Below are positions 49,785 to 61,880 of a stretch of 64,000 bases of DNA, in pieces. Made by a program: the position numbers and the translations under genes. This stretch comes from Rostratula benghalensis. Its lineage: Eukaryota > Chordata > Aves > Charadriiformes > Rostratulidae. The notes beneath the pieces were generated by a model. The model ran no database searches and was not told where the DNA came from. It was given only the letters and a program-made list of their open reading frames with translations. The stretch lies in the NCBI GenBank assembly GCA_013399305.1, contig VXAI01000194.1, forward strand, positions 62,001-126,000. Direction: 5' to 3'. Numbering within the stretch: position 1 is the stretch's first letter; every line of letters begins with the position of its first letter.

Positions 49785-52700
49785 TGGCAAAAAATCTGAT
49801 CAGAGATGGTGAAAGCGTCAGGATGGAGTCAGTGTAAATTGTCTGCAGCAACTTTTTGTTTGTGCTGTTGCTGTCAGAGAGCACCAAGGTGTTTGAAATG
49901 TCGGAGGAAGTAACAAAGAAAAGGCATTTAAGATCCGGAAAGATAATACCATATACACAGCTGTAAAATGTCAGTAAGATCTTGGACAAGTTTATCTAGC
50001 TGTTGATAGCAATAGATGTCAACATATTGGGCAGTTTGAGTACCTAAAACATTAATTACTAATAATAACCTGCTGAGGAAAGAAGCTAAGGCCGGGCCAG
50101 AGCACAGGAATGTCTGTTATGTCTCCGGCTGAGTGTCTTTAGCTACTGAAAAGTTGGTTCCTCTGCAGTGCTGTTAAAAAGGCTAGCATGTTGGATGAAA
50201 ACAAAAATACAAACAGTTAGCTTAAAAACAAATTACTGGGTGCATTCTAGGATGAGTAATAAAGAAATGATTTATGGGAATGGTCTAATAGGGAATTGAG
50301 GGACATCAGTGGACAGCCACATAAAATAAATATATTGGAGCATTAAAACCTCAGACCAGCACAGAATTCATAACTGAGCTAGAATATGGCTGAATTAGTG
50401 CATGTGCAATAGAATAAGAATTGAAACTAATTAATTATTAGGGAAAAAATAGTGGTTGGGTAACACATTTTCATGCTTTGCAATATGAAATTATTACCTA
50501 GAAATATAATGGAAATAAAAGCAAAATTGGTAACTTGTGCTTGTAAATGATCCTTCTCTGTTGTTATTTAATGCCATGATTTATGTTTTCCCATCAGGAT
50601 GCTTATGCTTCAGCAGGGGCTAGGTACTAAGCCCAGTTACTGAAGTAGGATGTTCTAAGCTTGACATATGCTGTATTTCCATTAGACAATTTTGGTCCCT
50701 CTCCTTGCTCTCTTTCCAGTGAGCACATTGTAGAACCCAAGAGGAACCTGGAATCCAGGCTCCCACGAGGTATTATATTCACATTTGGACACATCATTAG
50801 GATGGAGCCAGAATGGAAACTGTAGGTCTTACTCCTCTCTCTCAGCCTGGGAAGGTAGTAGGAGGAATAAAGTTACTGAAACGTATATATTTTGAAATTG
50901 GACTTAAATTTATTGACTTCATTGCAGAAGGGAGGCCTATTTCTTTCTAGATATTTATTGGTCTTTGGCAATGCCTTATGTGTGAAATCCCTTGGCAGCT
51001 GCAGTAAGAGGAGGTGTGAGGTGGATCTATAAGGTTCACAGATTTTTCCCATCTATGCTATAGGTATTTTTTTGTTTGGTTTCACGGTTGGTGATGCCAC
51101 ACCGTGTGTCCCTGCTGCTCTGGCTGGTGCTGTGGTGAGTGGAGGTGCCACCCAACAGAACGAACCAGAGGAGGCTCAACTGCGTGGGTGTAGAAATGAG
51201 CTCACAGAAGTGAAGGTATTTCCCACAGAAGTGTCAAAAATCAGCCCCCTTTTAACATCCAGTGGTAACAACACTGGGGGAGGCAGGGGGGCAGGACACT
51301 GCACCCATAGGAAAAGGAACCCAGCGGCTTCACAGGCCTTTTCAGGGACCTTGTCCCTCCGTGCCCCATCTTCAAAGATGCCACATCTGAAAAAATGCAT
51401 GAATGAAGAGAGGGAGATCAGAGCTGTGTGGTGTTTGCATTTTAATCACCTGATGGAAACACCCAACTTTGATTTTTCACTTGGTTCAGTCGCAGATCCG
51501 GTCCCATAAGCCAAATTTAGGGATATGTGAGTGTGTGGCCATGGAGGAGGAGCTGTAATTTTTCTCCTCTGAGGTCATGCTCATACACTGCTCTGCAGGC
51601 ACAACAGTAAAAAAATAGTGGGGTTTTTTTTTCCTTGCAATTTCAGTGTCATTCAAGGTATTATTTTCAGATGTCCCTTCAACCAGAAAGAGTCATGGGG
51701 AGTTACCTCAATGATAACTACGTATTTTCTCCAGAACAGGGAAAATCTGTGTGCCTCCAACACGGAGAGCGCGTTACCCAGTTCTGAGTGGGAGGGCAGC
51801 GTTAGAATCACAGGGATCTTGTTTTCAGGGGCACTGAACAGTCCAAGCTTCTGGCAGCTTCTAATGGAGCTGCACATGCTCAGCATATTTGAAAATTAGG
51901 ATGTACTTGCTTTCCCTCCCGGTCTGCACGCGACTGTTTAAAATAGAGGTGTTTGGTTCTTCCTGACTCTGCTCTTGTGAACACTTTTCATAAGGTGCTT
52001 GACTCTGGTTTGGAGGAAAATCTTCGAGACCTTATGGAGCCCTAGTGCAGATTTGTGCTGTAAGTGTGGAAAAGCCAGGGATCTTGTGTAAAACCATGAA
52101 GTCTTTTCACCTTTTCCCTATTTGGTAATGTGGTTTCTCATGAGCTTTTTGACTTTGCGCCCTCCCCGCCCCCCGCCTCTCCCCTTCCCGAGCACAGGTA
52201 ACCGCACATTTTGATGGAGGTTTAATCTCCTTTCTTCCTTCCTTTGCAAACCCACCTCCTCCCTTGCCCGAGGCGATCTGTCAACTCAAAAGCATCACAA
52301 ATCAACTTGACAGTGGAGATCTCCCCTTGAGCAACAGCGCTGGGAGTTACACTCCTGCTGATTCTCAGATAGAGAGGGTGGGGTGCGTTTTCCACATAAA
52401 ACCCAGTCCTGGCTAAATGGAAGTAAATTTCCATTCCCTGTTCCCTTTGTTTCCAACTTCTGCTTTCACCAGAGCGGATCTGCAGCCTCCGGGGGATGCA
52501 GAGGACACTCCATAACCGCAGCCGGGCTGGGAGAACCCTTGTGCCCATTGACTGTGTGTGACACCTTTGTCACTGCCCTCCCCGGTGCCCTTGGGCTGAG
52601 GATCTCTGGCTACTTCAACAAGTTGAACTAAACTGCACAAGTCATCCGTTACCAGAGCAGCTCTTGTGCTGCTGTGGAAGCTGAGGGTGCAAGAAAGTGA

Positions 52701-53123
52701 AAAAGATGTTGAAGATGAGATGGAGAAGTCCCAGGTGCTCCAGTGAGCCCCGTCAGGAACACAAACCAGCCAAACCCTCCAGCTGCTGTTGGACCAAAAC
52801 CAACTGTGCTGACCCTAGGCAAAGGGCTCAGCCGTTGTTCAAGGAAAAAGGCTAGGTCTTCCTTGGTTTCATCTGTATAATGTTATTACTGTGGAAAGGG
52901 AAAAAAGCTAGAAACTAGCCCCAGCTTGTGTTGATCTTCCAGGACTTCTCCAGGGTGGTGGGAGAGCCTGCTCATGCATTCTCATGAGAACAGAGTAGAT
53001 AACGCTGTGAAAATGTAAGCGTTGACTTCCTGCCCTTAAAAGGCTTGCTTTTTACCTGTAAGTTGATTAGAGTCTTTGCAGACACATTTGTGAACTTAGC
53101 TGAAGTCAGCAGAACCCTCTGAT

Positions 53124-53166
53124 TTCATATATAAATGAAATATCTATGTATATATCATATATAAAC
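53124..53166. repeat. AT-rich imperfect palindromic patch
   Basis: Interleaved ATAT/TATA words with partial self-complementarity. Confidence 0.6.
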
Positions 53167-53257
53167 CATTTACATTGTTTGTTTCTCAAAAATGTATCAC
53201 CACCAATGTGTGGAGTCAGAAGTTGCTCCTCTCTGTATCAACATAAGGGACTTGGGG

Positions 53258-53297
53258 TGAGAGAAAGGAGAAGAGGCTGAGAGAAAGGAGAAGAGGC
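53258..53297. repeat. Tandem duplication of a 20-mer
   Basis: Two exact adjacent copies of a purine-rich 20-base unit, TGAGAGAAAGGAGAAGAGGC. It looks recent because the copies are identical. Confidence 0.9.
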
Positions 53298-56200
53298 TGC
53301 TCTCCATCAGTTTCTCGTGATAAACTCTTTTCTGTGACTCTTTGAACATCAAACAGTGACCAGACGCTGCAAAATCTGCTGCTGCTTCAATGATTTTTGG
53401 AGGCAGAGTTATTTCAAGTGCACAACCTCTCTGCGATTCGGGGAAGGGAAGCTGCACCTCTTAGCTAGATTTAGCCAGAAGCTGAGCACTTGCCACCTTT
53501 GATTTATTAGTTTTATAAAATGCGAGGTCTTTAATGTTTAGTGCTTGGAGCACGTTGTCACTTCAGCTGCGTTAGTGCAGTTGTTGACCAACGTGTGCAT
53601 TATCTTCAAAGGCTCTGAGTTCCTCTTCACAAGTTTTCCCACTCCAGCTATGGAGTCGAAGGAAGACAGGAAGGTCTGCTCTGTCAAGGAAAGGAGGGAA
53701 ATGCCCAGGTGGGACGTGTGTGAATGTTCTGGAAACATCAGCAGAACCCCAGAGAAAGCGCAGGGATTATTTGGTAGGTCAGAAACTGTGATCAGTGCTG
53801 AACACAATGCGTGATTTTAAGTTCTGTTGAATAGCTTCTTAGAAATGAGTTATTAGTCTCAAAATCCTGGAAGAGAGGTGCCAGGAAAGCACCCCCCAGG
53901 TGGCTGCTTTGCTGGAGTCCTTGGACCCAGCGAGCTGAGCTTGCAGGTAAAGCGGTCGTCCCTGCGAGCCACGTCCGAGCTGGCAGCGCAGGAGGGGTTT
54001 GTGCTCCTTGCCCCTGCTCAGCCTCCCCTCTAACGCGCTGTGCCTTCAGGAGCTGTCACAAGGAAAACTATTCCCACCAGAATTAAATGCATTTAAACTC
54101 ATTTTTGGAAACTGCCTGGGCACAGCCTACTGTGGAAATGAGATGGCACCGAGCTGATTAAATAATGTTTATGCAAATACAAAAGTTGTCAGGGCGTTGT
54201 TTTCTTATTCTTCAAGATCCAGCTTGTCAAAGGCTCTTGGCTCAGGGTGGGGTTTATTGAGCCCAACGGAGCTGCAGGAGCTTGATTTAGGGTGGGCAAT
54301 TGCCAGAACCTCGCAGAAACTCTTCTCTGGCGCATCTTCTTCCCATCTCTGACCTCAGGGACCCGTGGGGCCTCCGGACTCTCCACCCATCATCTCGCTG
54401 CTGAGTTCTCATTAGTGCTCTGCTGACACCCCAGGCTTCCACTTTTCACCTCCTCTTGTTCCTTAAAAGTCCCATCTTGTTCAGACACGGTGTCTATGAA
54501 ACAGTAACGGCCGCCCTGCTGTTGTTTTACAGCAGTTTGGTCCATCCAGGGCTCGAGGAGGTACTTCACTTGTTAGAGGAATATTGGTGGTGTTAAAGCC
54601 ACGATATTAGGAAATTACTGACAGGTGCTAAGAAGACAGATGTTTGTAACAGCCTTGGGATATACAGATTCCTGCCCAGAGGAATTCAGAGGCTTTTAGA
54701 TAAATTGGGCGATATGGGGAATAGTTTCCAAAGATATTAAAGTGACTTTCTAATCAGGTGAAAGATCTTGGACTAAATCGTAGTAGAAATACTAATAAAT
54801 CCTACAAGAACACTGCTCTCAGACTGCAGTGCTTTTTACTGATCAGTGTTGTTTTCCACGTGGTACATTCTAGACTCCTGGGCAATTGACTCCTGAGTTC
54901 ACAAATAGCGTGAAAAGTCATTGGTGTCGTTAGTCATCAGAGGAAATATTTGCGTAACTGCTCAGATTTGAGCATGTATTTGCCTGTATCTTTTATGATG
55001 CTTTGCCTGAATATTCTTCCAAACAACAGTTCATTTGTGCGAGTGCTCCAGGAGAGCCTGCAAGAGACGTTGTGACTCGTGGGTGCTATTGAAACTAATT
55101 CCAAGCCTTCATTTGAACAAATGTTTGCAAATTCTTTTCTACAGTATGTACACAGTTCTGACCTAAGCTTCATTAGCTCAGCAGATTCATTTCTCTGCTC
55201 CAGTACCTTGCTGCCCGGCTGGAACCACCGAGGAGTTTCATCTGGCGTGTTCAAGGGGAACCCTGGGGAAGCTGCTGCTGAGAACTAGAGAGGGGTAACC
55301 TGTGTGGGTCTCGTGGTGGATGAGCCACATCTGAAAGGACGACTTCTCGGGGCACTTCTGCCAAGAGCAGTTTTGCTCCCTGTTAAAAGGCAGTCTGAAG
55401 TTACCAAACTAAGCCAGCTTTTACAGGGATATATAGATTTTATTGCACATGCAGTCTATTGCCGGCCGTGTAAGAGTCTCGGAGTGACAGCGGTGTGATC
55501 AGATAGACATTGGAAGTGCCAAAATGACAAATGTGATTTTCTGTGCAGCGTGGGAGGACAGAAAGCAGCTACTGCTCCTCAGCAGGTCATTAGTGTGCGC
55601 CCTCCGGACCCGTAATGTTTGGGGGAATTAAATGGCAATGAGTTCTTCACCCCACATGGTGGATGTCTCGGATGTAGGTGCTTCTGATGCTAGCTGGAAA
55701 ACAGAGAGGTAATCCCCCATGTAGCTCATTTGTGCCATTTTAAAATGGCTCTGGGTGCCTGCCTAAGGTAGCCACTTGTACCAGGGCATGGCCCAGGGCC
55801 TGATGCTGAGCTCACCACACTTGCCCTGGCAAAATCCATGGTCTCCTGCAGCGTTCATATGGGGTTTGGTTCCACCAGGCTGTGGGTGAGATCAGAACGG
55901 ACGCCTGACAGAGGAAAATGGGAACTGAATTGTACTGAGGTTGTGGTGGGGGGCTCTCCTGCACCAGGTACCTGCTGTAACTCCCACCTCTGCTAAATTC
56001 CAAGCTAAATTCCTTTACACAAACGCATCTTCTGTGAGTCACTCCAGTAGGAGAGCAGTGGGGTTAATCTCCTCAGTCTCCAGGTGGTTTTACTCCTATG
56101 AGTAGTACTTCTGTGATGTCAGAATTTTATCACACAATCTTTTATGAAATCAAAAATGTGAATTTCAGGTGAATATTTGAATTGGTCTAGAACTGGACAA

Positions 56201-57930
56201 ATCAGAAAAGTGGAATGTTGTTGCTTGTGTTTGTCTTTTTCCTGAATATTTTTAATTTTGACCAGTAACAGATACAGAAATGTATCCCAGAGCATGTTTC
56301 CTGTGTTATTTTGTCCAGTTTAAACTTCTCAGTAGGAATCAGAGTTCAGAATTTAGCTGGGATACTGCTGAATCCCAGAGGCATGGATTTGAATCTCACA
56401 TCTGCCCTTCCCACTAAAAGGTTCAGTTTTAAGCTTCAGGCTTTGGCCACTCTCTGCCTTCTAAAAGCACACTTTAATCTTCTGAAAAACATGAGCTCGA
56501 TAGCTCCTGGGTGCTTTAATTAGGTGAAATGAAAGACGTTAATTTCCATAAATAGAAGAGCTTCCAAGAACAGTGCAGGGCTCCAGCCCAGCCACCACCC
56601 GAGGTGCTGGTGGGAACCACCTCAGCCAGGTCAGCGCTGCCGGCGGAGGGGACCGAGGGGGGCTTGGACCTTCTCCCCAGAGGTGCTGCTGGTATGGTAA
56701 CGAGAGACAAAGAGGTCTGGGACCTGAGCAACCTGTCAGTGTGATAAAGACCAGGGAAGATGGAAATCACTTCTTTCTTCTGCCCAGCTGGTAGGGATGG
56801 GAGACCTTCCCCCGCCAGGCTTTGGTGGCTCCCCTTGGCCAGGTCGTGATTTTGAGTCACGACAGACACCTAGTGGCCGGGGAGCTGGAATTTCCCCAAG
56901 CTTTGTTCCTCGTGAGATTCTCTCCTTGCACTGTCTTCCTTTTCCTCTCCCTGCATGTTTATGTATTTGTTTATTTTAAGGAAGACGAAGGCAAGATCTT
57001 AACGCTGATACTTATCTACCTGCTGCATTTCCTTTGGTCCTGATTTGCCTCAAGCTGTGCTTGAGCTCTATCGTGGGAACGCTACACTGACAAATCAAGG
57101 CTGTTTTCATAGGGATATAGATTCCCTTCTGGAAAGTCAACATATCTCAGCGTTGCCTCTGAAATCAATTTGTGCAAACCAACAGCTTCATCTGTGCGGA
57201 CGAAGTGAGGTTTAAAATTGCCTGAACCAAACCTGCAAAAAGAGGGTGAGCCCCAGGGAAGATGAGGATATGTGGGTGAGAGAGCACAAGTCATGAGATA
57301 TTCCTAGAGAGAGTCCTCACCAAGAATTGTCCCAACTGCACCAGCAAAAAGCAGGGTGGGGGGCTTCTTGCTCAGTTTGGTCGCATCTCGTTTTGTCCTA
57401 CCCAGCACACCCGCCCCCTGAGAACGGGCACCAAGGTTTATCTGATCTCACAAGTGGAAAAATATGATTTTCACGTGGATTGCTGGAAGCTCTGAAGTCC
57501 TAGTGTGGTGATGGGATTTTATTTTGGCAGCTGGCAGAGCATCCATGGCTACTTTCAAGTTGGGAACTTAAACCTGTGCCATCTCCTCTGCGTCCACAGC
57601 CTCACGGGCCGTGGGGAGCAGCAGCGGGGGAATCCTGGAGCATCCTGAACCCTTGTTCACGGTGCTGAAGGCAACAACTGAATTTGGCCAAGGGCGCTCC
57701 ATCATCAAAATACAGCAGATCAGAATCCCAACTGACTTTCCCCCCATGCTGTAGAACGTTCTCCTAAGCTGGCATCTGATTTGAATTGTAAAAACTCCCT
57801 GCCTTGGCGATGTTCAGACAAGGAAAAGGAGAAAAGCGTTAACAGGATGAATTGAGCCCAGTGACGTGAAATCAGGGCTACAGTTAAAGGTCTTGTGGCA
57901 GCAGGAAAATGCTAAACTTAACACAGTTTC

Positions 57931-58420
57931 AAACCAGTTGGCAGAGCAATTCCCGAACATTTATTTTGTGGCCAGTGGTTATTTCTTTGTGCTAATGAAA
58001 CGGGCATCTTTCTTCAGTGAATTGAATAACAACTAATTGAGAAGTAATCAGCACAGGCCCCATGTTCAGATAAATGTTGCCTTCCTAATGCTTTGTAGAA
58101 ATGCAGAATCCATTAACTATCTTCAAATGAGATGTGGGGGTTTTGTTTTTTTTTAATTAGTTGGATCTTAGCAAATCATTACAGGCGGTATCCGTGCTCT
58201 CACGCAGAACTTTCCTGTTTGCCCAACACTGGGAGGGGAAAATTATTTTAAATCAATTCAAGTGCTGATAGGGTTTACAGTTGGTTTTCAAGTTCCAAAA
58301 ATAAATATAATTTTCTGATAGGTGAACAGGCCTGTCTTTGTGCAATTTGTAATTTTCTTTCTTGAGACTTCAGCAAGCAACAAGTTACCCTGCTGTTATC
58401 TATCGATTCATCTCAATGAG
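57931..58420. promoter_or_regulatory. Enhancer-like block (candidate conserved non-coding element)
   Basis: Two neighbouring AT-rich patches (about 57940-58110 and 58180-58420) contain GTGCTAATGAAAC, CAACTAATTGAG, AAATTATTTTAAATC, GTGCAATTTGTAATT and TATCGATTCATC words. A short T-rich run separates them. No frame shows a product I recognise. Regulatory function is inferred from composition only. Confidence 0.28.
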
Positions 58421-58668
58421 CCCTTAAGTGCTGGGAAACTCCTTTCATTCCAAATCTGCCTTTGCTTTCTGTTGCTGCCTTTACCTAAAGGCCAACGGCA
58501 CCATTCAGCAGTACTCAATTTCCTCCTGAAAAATGCCTGCTTTCCATAATTTTCCAAGCTCCTGAGCTGGATGATCCACTTTAGCATTTCCTTCAGGGAA
58601 AATCAAATCCTGGGGCACCGGCTGCTGCAAAGGGGTGGGAGCTGCTGCCTCCCATCGCTCTCTGGCCT

Positions 58669-58721
58669 CTGCATCCCATCCCACCCCATCCCATCCCATC
58701 CCATCCCATCCCACCATCCCA
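58669..58721. repeat. CCCAT pentanucleotide repeat (left edge of gap)
   Basis: Tandem CCCAT units, with a few CCCAC variants, run directly into the assembly gap. The minus strand reads GGGAT repeats. Confidence 0.95.
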
Positions 58722-58946
58722 NNNNNNNNNNNNNNNNNNNNNNNNNNNNNNNNNNNNNNNNNNNNNNNNNNNNNNNNNNNNNNNNNNNNNNNNNNNNNNN
58801 NNNNNNNNNNNNNNNNNNNNNNNNNNNNNNNNNNNNNNNNNNNNNNNNNNNNNNNNNNNNNNNNNNNNNNNNNNNNNNNNNNNNNNNNNNNNNNNNNNNN
58901 NNNNNNNNNNNNNNNNNNNNNNNNNNNNNNNNNNNNNNNNNNNNNN
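58722..58946. other. Assembly gap (225 N)
   Basis: A run of 225 N. The left flank is the pentamer repeat; the right flank starts in unique sequence (CCTCAGACCCCC). The gap probably hides more of the repeat. Any open frame drawn through it is meaningless. Confidence 1.
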
Positions 58947-60897
58947 CCTCAGACCCCCAAGAGATCCTTCAATTTATCTCTATGGCAACTGGAGAGAGCT
59001 CCCGGGCTAGCCAAAAATCAGGGAAAGGGCGGGATGGAATCAGTGGATGAGAAATAAACAAAATTATGTGCTGATGCGTTGTAGACGAATGGATTTATGG
59101 GTTATGACATTCCTAAAATATCTTTATTTAATAATGAAAACTTCATTATCCAGCCCTGTGCTGAAGTGTTGCCATGGGCCTGCTGCAACTCCCTGGGAAG
59201 ATCTTTCATCTTGACAGAAGTTCTAAATTACAGCATTAGTGGTGTAACGCAGAGGAAGTTATGGCCTGTTTTGTCTGTCCAGGGAAATGAGACACACGTT
59301 ACTATGGAGCGGGTTATTGAAATCTAATCACTGGGAATATTAAAAATGGGGTAGCAATTTTTTTTTTTTTTTCTGTGTGAGCACTGGGGATAAATTAAGT
59401 GATAAACCTTGAGTGTTTACCGGAGTTTCATTATTTTATTAAAAAGTAATTCATCTTTATTACAGTTGAGGCTATTATGTTTCACATCATTAGGAAGGCA
59501 ATGCATGGAGACCCTAAAGCTAATTTTCAATACAACTCTCAGAACGCGCTGTGCTTTGGTTTTTATCACAGGTTTCTCAACACCCTCTGCGGCTGCACGC
59601 GCTGACCTCCAGGAACGCTTGATCCCTGAGGTGCCACCAGCCTGTGCTCATCCTCAGCACGGCGGGCGCTTGGGCTCCAGGTTTGGCTCCATCCTCAGCC
59701 CGGGTGAGGAGCCTGTGCTCTGGGCTCCTGAGCTTTGCTGGAAGTTTCACCCCCTGAGCGCCGGGAGAGGAGGAACCGCAGGGCCCCGGGGAGCACAGGA
59801 GTTCGGTGGGAGCAGAGCACCCTCTCACACAGGGCCCTGGTAGGAGAGCACCGAGAGACAGCCCCGACTCCTTCAGTCCTTCTCCCCACCGCCCCTGTGC
59901 ATGGAGGAAACACCTTTAATTTGCTCCATCAGATCAGCCCGTGCCCCTGCTGCGATTCCTGCGATGTACGGTAAGTTCTGGGCCGCTGTCATTCCAGCAG
60001 CGGGTTCAGGCGGTTCTCAGCTCCGGTGGGGGGCTGCCAGCAAACAAAGACCACCGTTTTGGTGAGAAAAGAGAAGTCTAGTGCTGTAACACAGCAGGTC
60101 ATGCAGTGCCAGCCTGCCAGAGTTGAGAGGGAAACGGCCACGTGTCTGCCCACGGCCTCTGAAGGCAAAGCGGGCAAAAGTTCTCTCTCCTGAGTACACG
60201 AATAAAAATGGTGACTTAAGGGTGCACACACAGGAGGAGAGGACTCACGCTGTTCTTACAGAGAGGGATAATTTAGACCCATTGGCTCTAGGGCTTGTGT
60301 AGACTCATGTAAATGAGCTTCAGCCAATTTAGTTACAACTTTCCAGGTAAAACTCCTTGTGTAAATGGCTTACAGTAGTTTAAAATAACTTACACATATT
60401 AATATAAATATTAACACATTAAATATTATAATATATTAACTTTACACCTAAGCAGACTGCTTCTTAATGTAAAATAAATAATTTTAATCCACTTTGAGAA
60501 TGTTCAGGCTGAGAAGTTAAGTTCTATTAAACCATGGTAGTGGGACCAAAGCAAATCCCCATATTGACAAAACCCCAAAATAATTCTATTGACTTTCTTC
60601 ATTTAGATTAAATTATTCCCATTTATGGCAGCCCCCTTCAGAGAAAATTTAGGCTGGTGTCGTCGGGCCATGCAAAACTGGTGGCAGTGGTGGTGGCTGG
60701 TGAAAACTGTGGGTAGGGAGGAGGTTTGCTGAACAACCCGTGCAAAAGAGAAAACTGATTTCCAGGTAAATGCATCTTGTAATAGGATTTTCTGAAGGAA
60801 AGCACACCTGAGAGGGTGGGTGTGTGTCACAGGGAAATCTGGGCTCAGTCCCAGGCCAAAGCTGCTCTCTGGCTACTCCTTATGGAGGAACTTGAGC
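58947..60897. other. Non-coding stretch, no gene recognised
   Basis: No gene is seen. A T15 tract lies at 59358-59372. A pyrimidine tract ending CATCAG and a donor ACG/GTAAGT bracket a 38-base segment near 59932-59969 that would encode a Cys-rich piece. This is too short to judge. AT-rich DNA fills about 60300-60500. Confidence 0.55.
59358..59372. repeat. T15 tract
   Basis: Fifteen consecutive T. Confidence 0.85.
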
Positions 60898-60982
60898 AGG
60901 AGGGACAGACCTTGGGGACGGGAATGACAGACCTCGGGGACAGGAGGGACATTCCCTGGGGACAGGAGGAATGGCAGACCCA
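60898..60982. repeat. Degenerate minisatellite
   Basis: About three degenerate units built from GGGGACAGGAGGGACA and GACAGACC motifs, each close to 30 bp. Confidence 0.75.
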
Positions 60983-61169
60983 GGCTGAGTTGCCTGTGTG
61001 ACCAGGGGTGGTCTGAGGAGCCGTGGGGTCTCATGGAGGAGAGAGATTCCCTGCCTGGGCGCGTGTCAGGTCCAGCCCCTCGTGTCAGGGAGATCATTTG
61101 GTGTCCCCTGTGGGACCGGTCCCTGTGTGAGGAGTGGTGGAGGGAGGCTGTCGTGTAGACCCTGACACA

Positions 61170-61174
61170 GGGGG

Positions 61175-61205
<31 letters not shown>

Positions 61206-61338
61206 TTTTGTGTGTGTGCATGTTTTTGTGTGTGTGTGTGTTTTTGTGTGTGTGTTTGTGTGTTTGTGTGTGTTTCTCTGTGTTTTTGTGTGTGTGTGTC
61301 TGTGTGTCTGTTTGTGTGTGTGTGTGTGTGTGTGTGTT
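61170..61338. repeat. Interrupted (TG)n microsatellite
   Basis: About 170 bases of TG repeats interrupted by TTTT, TTTG, CA and TC. On the minus strand it reads CA repeats. Frames translated through it are only Cys/Val or Thr/His repeats and are not genes. Confidence 0.95.
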
Positions 61339-61615
61339 CTCCAGGAACATTTCTGGGGACAGGGGTCTGCAGGCTGAGGCTGCCGCCGTTATCTTCACAT
61401 CATGCAAGTGGCAACAGGGGACCAGCCCGAGAATTGTCTGCGTGTTTTATGCAGACCAAGAGGAAGTAATTGCTAGGAATGCCTCGCTCAGGGTTTTGGA
61501 ACAGATAACGATATCACTACAATAAACTACAAACGCAGTAAAGAGAACAGACTGCTCCCAGTGTCTGGTTAATCAATGGACTGTGAAGACACCGAGGTGA
61601 TAAACTGACTGTGCT
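61339..61615. other. Non-coding stretch, nothing recognised
   Basis: Unique sequence of mixed composition between the TG repeat and the AT-rich block. I see no gene or regulatory pattern. Confidence 0.6.
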
Positions 61616-61880
61616 CAGGGCTAATTTTATGCAATGTAATACGTTCATGGGATTAGTCTATTTAAAAATAATTTTAATCAAACTTTTTTAAATGCAAAGC
61701 CGTTCTGCACTACTCATTTTCAATGTATGCCTTAAAACAGATGAGGGAGGCAGAAACTTATCCTATTATACATGTATAATTTAAACAATATCATCAACTA
61801 AGTATTGATTGCTGACTAATGTGCTTATTAATTAATAGATGTCTTCATGTTAAATACATTTCTCAGAGCTGTTCTGGGAC
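61616..61880. promoter_or_regulatory. AT-rich enhancer-like block with a perfect palindrome
   Basis: AT-rich DNA with many homeodomain-type words (TTTAATCAAAC, ATTAATTAATAG, GGATTAGTC), a TTTTATGCAATG stretch, and a perfect 16-bp palindrome, ATTATACATGTATAAT, at 61765-61780. No open frame of note. It may be a conserved enhancer, unproven. Confidence 0.28.

Larger units (their letters stand above)
49541..57930. other. Non-coding stretch, no gene recognised
   Basis: No confident exon is seen. A 145-codon plus-strand frame at 51072-51509 has no recognisable domain, and its upstream ATG follows a T-rich run. AT-rich patches occur around 50200-50560. Small tandem duplications lie at 49765-49784 and 53258-53297 and an AT dinucleotide-rich patch at 53124-53166. 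A partial CTCF-like core (GGCCACTAGGTG on the minus strand) lies at 56865-56878. Confidence 0.55.

Noticed and set aside
56865..56878. CTCF-like core on the minus strand
   Set aside because: Matches only part of the motif. Without a matrix score or binding data it is not worth calling.
58571..59057. Frames running across the N gap
   Set aside because: They include unknown residues and a pentamer repeat, so they carry no coding evidence.
59932..59969. 38-nt Cys-rich segment between an AG and a GTAAGT
   Set aside because: Too short and unsupported by any neighbouring exon.
61066..61525. Cys/Val-rich and Thr/His-rich frames of about 110 codons
   Set aside because: They are only translations of the TG/CA microsatellite.
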